Below are positions 52,391-58,939 of a stretch of DNA of 64,000 nt, piece after piece; position 1 is the stretch's first letter, and every line of letters begins with the position of its first letter. The stretch spans positions 62,001 through 126,000 of the forward strand of contig JACRMI010000131.1 of NCBI GenBank assembly GCA_016215025.1. Reading direction: 5' to 3'. A program made the position numbers and the translations under genes. A model generated the notes under the pieces. It made no database searches. It was not told the origin of the DNA and was given only the letters and a program-made list of their open reading frames with translations. Origin of the DNA: Chloroflexota bacterium. GTDB lineage: Bacteria > Chloroflexota > Anaerolineae > UBA4142.

Positions 52391-53130
52391 TATTTTGCAA
52401 AAAGGTACGGACAGAGCGTCCGTTCGAGATAATCGACGACGAAATACAAAATCAATCCGAGCACGCTCATCGCGACGACACCGGCGTACATTTCGGGATA
52501 GGCAATCCGCTGAAACGTATCGACGATGACATAGTACCCCAAGCCCGCGTTGGTTGCAAACGATTCGGTGAAGAACAACACGGCGACGGCAGTCCCAATG
52601 CTCAATCGGATCGACGTGAGCACAGCGGGCAACGTGGCAGGGAGATAAACATAGCGCAGGAGCGCACGCCGTCCCGCACCGAGCGACCGGACGGAATACA
52701 TCAACTCTGGACGAATCGCCGCCGCTTGATCGCGCACGACGACGAGCACTTGGAAAAACAAAATCAAAAAGATGATCGCGATTTTCGATGCGTCGCCGAT
52801 CCCAAGGAACAAAATCACAATAGGGAGCAAAACAATTTTTGGAATCGGATAGGCCAGATAAATCACTGGCGCAAAGAATCGATTGACTTTGGGATATTGC
52901 CCCAACACTAGACCCGCGGGTGTGGCAAGTATCACAGACAGCGCAATGCTTGCGACGACGCGCCAACCGCTCACGACAAAATGCCAGCCGAGCGAGCGCG
53001 GTACTTGAGTGGCGAAAGCAACGAGAACCGTGGTTGGCGCAGGCAAAATATCGCGATTCAACATCAACGCGATGATTTCCCAGAGAACTAGAAGAGCGAG
53101 TGCAGCGATTAGGATGTCGAGTTTACGCAT
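52390..53130 (-). CDS. ABC transporter permease, SsuC/TauC-like
   Basis: A 246-residue inner-membrane permease of the nitrate/sulfonate/taurine or pyrimidine-precursor uptake class, with six helices. LVLGQYPKVNRFFAPVIYLA, YPIPKIVLLPIVILFLGIGD and the EAA loop (YSVRSLGAGRRALLRYVYLP) are family hallmarks. It lies 25 bp after the ATPase gene across a repeat. No periplasmic binding protein gene is next to it, so the substrate cannot be assigned. Confidence 0.92.
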   Translation of the reverse strand: MRKLDILIAALALLVLWEIIALMLNRDILPAPTTVLVAFATQVPRSLGWHFVVSGWRVVASIALSVILATPAGLVLGQYPKVNRFFAPVIYLAYPIPKIVLLPIVILFLGIGDASKIAIIFLILFFQVLVVVRDQAAAIRPELMYSVRSLGAGRRALLRYVYLPATLPAVLTSIRLSIGTAVAVLFFTESFATNAGLGYYVIVDTFQRIAYPEMYAGVVAMSVLGLILYFVVDYLERTLCPYLFAK

Positions 53131-53135
53131 AAGCT

Positions 53136-53212
53136 CAGAATTCAGGAGTCAGAATTCAGGAGCCAGAACCAATTTTATTCTGAATACTGGCTTCTGAATT
53201 CTGAATTCTGTC
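53136..53212. repeat. AATTCAG-type fold-back repeat at the ABC ATPase 3' end
   Basis: CAGAATTCAGGAGCCAGAA faces TTCTGAATTCTGAATTCTG across an AT-rich loop. It encodes the last residues of the ATPase (IQNSEASIQNKIGSGS) and the spacer before the permease. Confidence 0.7.
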
Positions 53213-54004
53213 CAATGGTTTCATCATTTCCCGCAACAAGTGCGCTTGCTTGGCGAACTCTGGATCGTCGCGATATTCGACGTGTCCAGCGTGTGCATTA
53301 TCTACCACGCGTACCGGTGAGCGATGCGGCGGCATACCCAGCACGAGAATCTTTCGTCCGAGAAAAACGGCTTGCTCGATGTTGTGCGTCACGAAGACCG
53401 TCGTCGTTTTGGTTTCGGCTTGCAAATCGAGCGTAAGTTGCTCCAAATCTTCACGCGTCGGCGCATCGAGCGCGGAGAACGGTTCGTCCATCAGCAACAC
53501 ATCGGGTTCGAGAACAAGCGTGCGCGCTATAGCCACTCGCTGCCGCTGTCCACCCGAAATCTGCGCCGGATATTTTTTCGCCAGCGACGCAACGCCGAAT
53601 CGCTCAAGCCAAAAGTCGACGGTGGACGACGGACGGCCGACGGCAGATAACTCGCGGTCGGCGGTCGGCGGTCGGTGGTCACCTTGCCCATAAAACCCGC
53701 GTATCTTCAATCCTAATTCCACATTCTCGCGTACAGTCGCCCACGGCAGCAATCCGTAATCCTGCAAAACGAGTCCCGTCTTGCCGCGATTTTTTTTGCG
53801 CGGCACGCTTTCGCCGTTAACAGTGATGGTTCCTGAATTCGCCGCGCGCACGCCGACGAGCAAATGCAACAGCGTCGATTTGCCGCAACCCGATGGACCA
53901 ATCACTGACCAAAACGCGCCGCGTTCGATGTGCCAATTGAAATCGTCGAACAGCGGCGTGGTCTGTCCCGCATAAGTAAAATTCAAATTGCGAATCTCGA
54001 TCAC
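53156..54004 (-). CDS. ABC transporter ATP-binding protein, SsuB/TauB-like, with repeat insertion
   Basis: A protein of about 282 residues from GTG 54004, which overlaps the upstream stop by 4 bp (GTGA); the longer frame to 54064 encodes unrelated residues. Walker A GPSGCGKST, Q-loop LVLQDYGLLPWATVRENVEL, signature ISGGQRQRVAIARTL, Walker B VLLMDEPFSALD and H-loop VTHNIEQAV are intact. Between the Q-loop and the signature, about 23 residues (GQGDHRPPTADRELSAVG onward) translate a tandem repeat at 53615-53683 absent from normal SsuB. The C-terminus is also repeat-derived. It energises uptake with the adjacent permease. Confidence 0.9.
   Translation of the reverse strand: MIEIRNLNFTYAGQTTPLFDDFNWHIERGAFWSVIGPSGCGKSTLLHLLVGVRAANSGTITVNGESVPRKKNRGKTGLVLQDYGLLPWATVRENVELGLKIRGFYGQGDHRPPTADRELSAVGRPSSTVDFWLERFGVASLAKKYPAQISGGQRQRVAIARTLVLEPDVLLMDEPFSALDAPTREDLEQLTLDLQAETKTTTVFVTHNIEQAVFLGRKILVLGMPPHRSPVRVVDNAHAGHVEYRDDPEFAKQAHLLREMMKPLDRIQNSEASIQNKIGSGS
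53615..53683. repeat. In-frame GGTCGGC tandem repeat inside the ABC ATPase gene
   Basis: GCGGTCGGCGGTCGGCGGTC and GACGGTGGACGACGGACGGC are degenerate 7-8 base tandem units. They are translated in frame within the ATPase helical subdomain. Confidence 0.75.
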
Positions 54005-55251
54005 GCCGCACCGCCAGCCATTCGCAATGCCGCCTGCAACAGTACATTCGCACCGTTCACACAATCACACCACTCGGTAAACTCGCGCGGCGAATGGCTC
54101 GCCCCATTGACCGACGGCACAAAGATCATTCCGACCGGACACAAATGCGCGAGCGATTGCGCATCGTGTCCCGCGCCGGATACAAGTGGCATGTGCGACA
54201 AGCCCAACTCATCGCACGCATCGGCAAATGCTTTTTGCGCGACCTGGCTCATCGGCGTTGGCGAATGCTTGCCAAGGAATTCAATCTCCAACCCCAAATT
54301 GAACCGCTCCGCCTCAAGTTTGGCGCGTTCAATCAACGCATGATCTAATTGCACGATTTCGTCATCGCTCGGTGCGCGAAATTCTAACGACACGACAACA
54401 CTGGCTGGGACGATGTTGAATCCGCCCGGAGCAAACTCCATCTTGCCAACGTTCGCGACACAGCGCGGAAAATCTTTTAGCACGATTTCGCGCGCTGCCA
54501 ACGTGAATGCACTCGCACCCTGCCCTGCATCGCGCCGGTCTTGCATCGATGTGGTGCCCGCGTGGTCTGCGCGCCCGATGAATTTTAATCGATACGCCAT
54601 AATGCCGACGATAGCGGTGACGATGCCAATATTTTTCTGCGCGTTGATTAAGCGATTGCCTTGCTCAATATGCAATTCGAGATAGCCAGCAAGCGACCTA
54701 GCAGGTCGCTCCACGGAAAGCATTCCTTGCTCGGTTAGTCCTGCGCGAGCCAGTCCCGCTTCAAAGGCATCACGTCCGCCGCGTGGTTTCTGCAAATGCT
54801 CTGCTCGCAAATGTCCACCCACCGCCGAACTACCCAACAACCCAACCAATGTTCCTTCCTCGTCGGTAAAATCCATCGCTTCGAGATTCATCGACAATTC
54901 AATATTGTTTTCCTTCAAAACGCGCAGTACTTCGAGCGCAGCCACCACACCGAGCGCACCATCAAATCGCCCGCCGTACGGGACTGAATCGGTATGCGAA
55001 CCGACTAAAAGCGTTTTGGTAATTGGTAATTGGTAATTTGGAGATTTGAGGAAGGCAGAATGATTTCCCGCGCCGTCGATGCGAAATTCCATGCCCACTT
55101 TTTCGATTTGCTCACGCAGCCATCGGCGCGCGGCGAGATGCGTTTCACTCAGCGACGGACGTTGCACGCCGCCGTCGCCAGTCGAACCGAATTGAGCGAG
55201 CGCATCAAAATCGGCACGCATTCGTTCAGAGTTGATTGAAAGCTTTGTCAT
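54001..55251 (-). CDS. M20 family amidohydrolase (N-carbamoyl-amino acid / allantoate hydrolase type)
   Basis: A 416-residue zinc hydrolase of the AllC/AmaB/HyuC group. VGSHTDSVPYGGRFDGALGV has the first metal His and bridging Asp, and AMDFTDEEGT the catalytic and ligand glutamates. LELHIEQGNRL and FIGRADHAGTTSM are also conserved, with VSGAGHDAQSLAHLCPVGMI near the C-terminus. It hydrolyses N-carbamoyl or ureido groups. Before VGSHTDS, about 11 residues (KSPNYQLPITK) are the translation of a short repeat. It overlaps the ATPase by 4 bp, so the ABC transporter may import its substrate or a pyrimidine/purine precursor. Confidence 0.92.
   Translation of the reverse strand: MTKLSINSERMRADFDALAQFGSTGDGGVQRPSLSETHLAARRWLREQIEKVGMEFRIDGAGNHSAFLKSPNYQLPITKTLLVGSHTDSVPYGGRFDGALGVVAALEVLRVLKENNIELSMNLEAMDFTDEEGTLVGLLGSSAVGGHLRAEHLQKPRGGRDAFEAGLARAGLTEQGMLSVERPARSLAGYLELHIEQGNRLINAQKNIGIVTAIVGIMAYRLKFIGRADHAGTTSMQDRRDAGQGASAFTLAAREIVLKDFPRCVANVGKMEFAPGGFNIVPASVVVSLEFRAPSDDEIVQLDHALIERAKLEAERFNLGLEIEFLGKHSPTPMSQVAQKAFADACDELGLSHMPLVSGAGHDAQSLAHLCPVGMIFVPSVNGASHSPREFTEWCDCVNGANVLLQAALRMAGGAA
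55015..55047. repeat. In-frame TTGGTAA tandem repeat inside the M20 gene
   Basis: TTTGGTAATTGGTAATTGGT and TAATTTGGAGATTTG are short tandem units encoding the extra segment KSPNYQLPITK between the dimer-side strand and the metal-binding strand. Confidence 0.65.
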
Positions 55252-55751
55252 TTGATGTTGGTGCTGACCTTTTGCTTGGCAAGATTCTTAAACTGAGTTT
55301 CGATTTGCGCATTCGGAAACACGCGACGCGGAATGAGCGCAATGTCTTGCTTGGAAAAATGCAGTTGATAAAACGAACCATTGAGCGTGATCTTGTTCAA
55401 TTTTTTCCAAACAAAATTCGCCGAGTGTTGACCCGACGCGAAAGTGACTCCATCGCTAGCAAAAGACCACGTTTGTTCCTCAAACATGCGCGGGTCGGTA
55501 CGAAAGCGGACGACGAGCAACGGAAAGATTGCAAAGAGCGCAAGCGCGATGGCAATCCACGGCGAAAACACATTGCCATCGGGAACCCCGCCCAGCGTGA
55601 CGATGTAATAGAGTTCCATCGTAAGCCGCAGAATAAAGATACCGAAAATCAGCCACAAGAGCCAGGATCGAAACGCTTGCTCGCGCAATGCCGAGACCAA
55701 ATCGTTCCGCGTCATTTGAAATTTCAAATCGATGGTGTTGGATGCCGTCAT
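55248..55751 (-). CDS. YcxB-like membrane protein
   Basis: A 167-residue protein from ATG 55751, whose A is shared with the upstream stop codon (TGATG). Two helices (LLWLIFGIFILRLTMELYYI and SPWIAIALALFAIFPLLVV) form a hairpin. The C-terminal soluble half is beta-rich (FASDGVTFASGQHSANFVWK, then ITLNGSFYQLHFSKQDIALI), which matches the YcxB/DUF-type PH-like domain architecture. Function unknown. It overlaps the M20 gene by 4 bp and is co-transcribed with the kinase-fusion gene. Confidence 0.82.
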   Translation of the reverse strand: MTASNTIDLKFQMTRNDLVSALREQAFRSWLLWLIFGIFILRLTMELYYIVTLGGVPDGNVFSPWIAIALALFAIFPLLVVRFRTDPRMFEEQTWSFASDGVTFASGQHSANFVWKKLNKITLNGSFYQLHFSKQDIALIPRRVFPNAQIETQFKNLAKQKVSTNIK

Positions 55752-57484
55752 CAATAAAAGACCGTCCTTCGCACCGGTTGAAACAAATCTTTGTGATGCG
55801 CGCACGCTGGGTCAGCCGCACAGTTCGCGCAATCAGGTTCGGTCATTTCGGGACAGCGTCGCCGCGCGCCGAAAAAGAACCAATCGACTGCGCCCATGCT
55901 TTTTCCACTCTTGCGCTGCAAATGTTCAATCGCCGTGTACGCCGCACGCCGAATCGCCCACTCGTCATCGGCGGCAAGCAACTCGCGATTCACCAACGCT
56001 TGCCGCAAACGCGAATCCTTCACGTCGATCAAGCCCATGCGCAGGCACGAACGCTGCAAATGATAATCGATGATCGGCGGCACACTTTCGCTCGCGTCGA
56101 TTCGCAGAAAATGTTCGGGGCGTTGCTGCAAAATGATCGCCAGCAGCGTTGATTTTTTCCGCAGCGGGTCTTCTTTGTATCCGCCGATGTGATCCAACTG
56201 CGCGAGAAACGTCCGCAACGGTGTAGCGGATGCATTCGCGCGCTCGACGATTTGCGCGGACGTCCAGCCGAGCGCAACCATATCGCGTCCATAGTTTTGC
56301 GCGCAGCGAAAATGCTCATCGAGCATCGGCATCATGACTCCGTTATCAGTCGCATATCGACGCGCGAATTCATCTTGGGTAACCAATGCTTGCGCGGCAG
56401 GCATCAATCCGTTTGCATCCGAATCGAGCCAGCGCTTGTACACCGCCCACAAATAGTCACTGCCTTTGAGCGTGCGACCATTCAACGCTGCGACGAAGGG
56501 TTGAGTATAACGCTTGCCATCGTCGAACCAAAATCCAAATTGCTGAAGCGTGCTCGCAAAAAAGAAATCGATTGCGTGTGGGTCGCCGAAACTGGGTGCA
56601 TCCTGACCAGTAAAATCGAACGGCTTGATCTCATCTAGCTGCGCAACAAGTTTTGCCACACGCTCGATTTGCGCTTCGTCGGTCTGAACCCGCGCATCGA
56701 TTGGAATCGACGGCAATGGCTTGAACAGCATCGTCGGACCGACCGCCGTCACCATTTCGGCAGCGGCGATGGTCGCTTGCTGCGCGGCGAGAATCGGATG
56801 AACGCCCTGCGCGAGCAATGCCATCGTCGTGCCGCAAAACGTATCGCCCGCGCCGGTCGGATCGAGTTCGTCAACCATCATGCTCGGCACGCTGGTGCAG
56901 TAATTGCCTTGAATCACCATCGCACCAGAGGCGCTAAGCGTGACAAACAATAATTTCCCAGGCGCAGTCTTGGCAGCATCGACATTTCCGAACAACATCG
57001 TCGCTTCGTTCGCGTTGCAGAAAAAAATATCCGCCTCGGCGAATATCTGTTGAATGGTATCGCGATAATGTTGGACGGCATGACCATAGGTCCCCACCGC
57101 AACGCGCTGACCGCGCGCTTTGAAATATCGAACAAAAGCCAATTGACGCGCAGGATCAGCAACAGGACCGCAATAAAAAATATCGGCACGCAAATCGGTG
57201 TCGGGCAAATTCTCTGGAATCAAATGCGATTCCGCGCCCCAGCGCGCTTTTACCAACTCGGCTTTGCCGTTGCCGTAATGCGCGATCTCAAACATCGGCA
57301 AATCATCCGGCGCAACGATCGGTCCGATCCAATCGATGCATTCGGCAACCGGCGCAAATTCAATCGCCAGTGGGCTGGGTCGCGGCGCAAACATCGTCAC
57401 ATGCGCACCGGCGCGATGTGCAGCTAATGCGGTATACAATCCCGCGCCGCCAATCGAGCGCTCGATCCGACCCGCAAATTTCAA
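55751..57484 (-). CDS. PfkB-family nucleoside kinase fused to a Qng1/DUF2419-like nucleotide glycosidase domain
   Basis: From TTG 57484 the protein is 577 residues. Residues 1-265 are a PfkB kinase: IGGAGLYTALAAHRAGAHVT, and DPTGAGDTFCG (208-218) with catalytic D214. Residues about 285-577 resemble queuosine-5'-phosphate glycosidase (DUF2419): AIDFFFASTLQQFGFWFDDG, DYLWAVYKRWLDSD, PMLDEHFRCAQNYG, and a terminal FQPVRRTVFY equivalent to PFHRxRxxYY. C544, C552, C555 and C561 (CX7CX2CX5C) suggest a 4Fe-4S site that classical Qng1 lacks. The first kinase strand, FVIGGASIDVL, is encoded in frame upstream, with only CTG 57559 (GGAG eight bases before) as a start. The queuosine substrate is inference. 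Confidence 0.8.
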   Translation of the reverse strand: MKFAGRIERSIGGAGLYTALAAHRAGAHVTMFAPRPSPLAIEFAPVAECIDWIGPIVAPDDLPMFEIAHYGNGKAELVKARWGAESHLIPENLPDTDLRADIFYCGPVADPARQLAFVRYFKARGQRVAVGTYGHAVQHYRDTIQQIFAEADIFFCNANEATMLFGNVDAAKTAPGKLLFVTLSASGAMVIQGNYCTSVPSMMVDELDPTGAGDTFCGTTMALLAQGVHPILAAQQATIAAAEMVTAVGPTMLFKPLPSIPIDARVQTDEAQIERVAKLVAQLDEIKPFDFTGQDAPSFGDPHAIDFFFASTLQQFGFWFDDGKRYTQPFVAALNGRTLKGSDYLWAVYKRWLDSDANGLMPAAQALVTQDEFARRYATDNGVMMPMLDEHFRCAQNYGRDMVALGWTSAQIVERANASATPLRTFLAQLDHIGGYKEDPLRKKSTLLAIILQQRPEHFLRIDASESVPPIIDYHLQRSCLRMGLIDVKDSRLRQALVNRELLAADDEWAIRRAAYTAIEHLQRKSGKSMGAVDWFFFGARRRCPEMTEPDCANCAADPACAHHKDLFQPVRRTVFY

Positions 57485-57563
57485 AACATCGATGGATGCG
57501 CCGCCGATGACAAAGAGCGAAGGTTCATTCGTTTGATTAAAAATTAAATTTCGATCCAGTGTA

Positions 57564-57592
57564 TTGACTCCGGGAGCATATTCGTTTATAAT
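57564..57592 (+). promoter_or_regulatory. Promoter of the small membrane protein gene
   Basis: TTGACT (57564-57569), a 17-base spacer and TATAAT (57587-57592), 40 bases before ATG 57632. Confidence 0.7.
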
Positions 57593-57631
57593 CGGAATAG
57601 AACAAGAGTTCTAAATAAATAGGAGTGTCCG

Positions 57632-57865
57632 ATGCCCCGACCACGTAAGAAGGCCAAGCACCTCGAAGTATCGTACGATCCAGAAAAATATAAACGAGAA
57701 ACGTCGACCGAAGATTTCGTCGGACACTTTCTCGTGGGACTCTTCACCGCGTTTGTAACCGCCCTCCTCAGCCAAGCCGTGTCAAACCAAATCAACTGGC
57801 TGATCGTTGCGCTCGTCGCGCTGATTGCCGTAGTCGTCCTGGCAATATATCAAATGCGGAAATGA
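57632..57865 (+). CDS. Small membrane protein, unknown
   Basis: A 77-residue protein with AGGAGTGTCCG before ATG 57632. The N-terminus is basic (MPRPRKKAKHLEVSYDPEKY), and two hydrophobic segments follow (about residues 29-47 and 53-74; WLIVALVALIAVVVLAIYQM). I do not recognise a family. It has its own promoter, is divergent from the kinase-fusion gene and converges on the next gene with one base between stops. Confidence 0.75.
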   Translation: MPRPRKKAKHLEVSYDPEKYKRETSTEDFVGHFLVGLFTAFVTALLSQAVSNQINWLIVALVALIAVVVLAIYQMRK

Positions 57866-57866
57866 A

Positions 57867-58256
57867 TCAGCGATGATTGTAGAATTCGACCTGCCAGCGC
57901 CATTCGCTGTGATCGGACGCGTGCCACCACGCTTTGAGAATCCCCACTTCGCCGCCGGGCAACAGAACGGTTTCGCCGATGGATCGTTCACTGGGCCATT
58001 GGTCTTGGCGCACGATTTGATTGCCGACACGCGTTAGCTTCGTCATTGGCAACCCTTCGCTTGCCGTCCGCTTTAAATCTTTCCCTTGCGCCAAGAGTTG
58101 TCCGTCATCCGAACGAATCTCGACTGTGATCGCATCTGGCGCAGCGTGCAGACACATCACATTGGTTGGATCGCACCGTCCGCGCGCAAACGCGACGCCC
58201 GTTGCCGCAGCGAACGGGTACCACACGTCCCAGAGTTCAAGTTGTTGGTTGGGCAT
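57867..58256 (-). CDS. Conserved hypothetical protein, DUF-type
   Basis: A 129-residue soluble protein with several Trp residues (LWDVWYPFAAATGVAFARGR, LKAWWHASDHSEWRWQVEF) and a predicted beta-rich fold (TVEIRSDDGQLLAQGKDLKR; GETVLLPGGEVGILK). No signal peptide or catalytic motif was recognised. Codon usage looks like that of neighbours. It could belong to the nearby toxin-antitoxin-like cluster, but there is no direct evidence. 15 bp separate it from the broken HEPN gene upstream. Confidence 0.7.
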   Translation of the reverse strand: MPNQQLELWDVWYPFAAATGVAFARGRCDPTNVMCLHAAPDAITVEIRSDDGQLLAQGKDLKRTASEGLPMTKLTRVGNQIVRQDQWPSERSIGETVLLPGGEVGILKAWWHASDHSEWRWQVEFYNHR

Positions 58257-58271
58257 CGTATTCCACTCCGT

Positions 58272-58611
58272 CTATTTGCTTCTTGGCAATTTGCCTCGAA
58301 CAAACTCGCGGACTTGCTTCATCGCATTGACCGCATCATGCGCTTCGTCCTTTGAAGAAAACTCACCAGGATAACGAATATCAATCGCATAGGTCATCAA
58401 AGCATCGAGAAAGGGATGAATTAATTCAAACGAACCATCTCGCGCAGAACACAATCTTAGCAATTCGATAAGATTGTGACTTCTCGGCGGATTGGTGCGC
58501 GTGAAAACACACGCCGTCGTAGTTCGGCTTACGCCGCACCGCAATTTCACGTCGGGCGGTATTATAATCGCCTTCGACTTTGGCGATCCATTCAACGAGT
58601 ATCTCGTTCAT
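58272..58611 (-). pseudogene. Broken HEPN-domain (HepT-like) toxin partner of the MNT gene
   Basis: One frame from ATG 58611 reads MNEILVEWIAKVEGDYNTAR and ends its homology at CFHAHQSAEK. A second frame takes over exactly there with SHNLIELLRLC and continues to DAVNAMKQVREFVRGKLP. Together they make a HEPN domain, but about 12-15 residues normally following AEK (the YLKAxL segment) are missing and the frame shifts at the junction. The result is an inactivated or substantially altered toxin. It overlaps the nucleotidyltransferase gene by 20 bp, the usual MNT-HEPN arrangement. Confidence 0.75.
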
Positions 58612-58939
58612 AGAGTACTTTACCTCTCGTCGTAATCTCACGCAAGAAATAATCTCCCATCGGTATACGTTCTTTGATCTGTTGCGGCGTCCGCACTAGG
58701 ATATCCATGCCAAATGGATGTGGCGATAGCGCGCGCGAAATCTCGATTTGCTTCGCACGCGGACGTCCTTTGGTATTCAGGATAACCAGCAAATCAACAT
58801 CGCTATATTCATGCGGCTTGCCGTACGCGTACGATCCAAAAAGGATAATGCGCTCTGGATCGAATTTTTCAGCGATGCGCCGAACGACCGCGTTGATCTC
58901 GCGGCGCGGAATCCGCTTGGCGCGCGTTGCTGCTTTCAT
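58592..58939 (-). CDS. MNT-type nucleotidyltransferase (minimal, antitoxin-like)
   Basis: A 115-residue protein from ATG 58939, which overlaps the Mo-hydroxylase stop by 4 bp (ATGA). FDPERIILFGSYAYGKPHEY and SDVDLLVIL form the GSxxxG and DxD motifs of the Pol-beta/MNT fold. In MNT-HEPN systems such proteins AMPylate and neutralise the HEPN RNase encoded next door. Because the HEPN partner here is broken, this gene may be a remnant or have another role. It is translationally coupled to the large hydroxylase gene. Confidence 0.88.
   Translation of the reverse strand: MKAATRAKRIPRREINAVVRRIAEKFDPERIILFGSYAYGKPHEYSDVDLLVILNTKGRPRAKQIEISRALSPHPFGMDILVRTPQQIKERIPMGDYFLREITTRGKVLYERDTR

Noticed and set aside
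54005-54064. Longer N-terminus for the ABC ATPase
   Set aside because: Encodes Cys-rich residues unlike the family and overlaps the M20 gene; GTG 54004 gives the usual 4-bp overlap.
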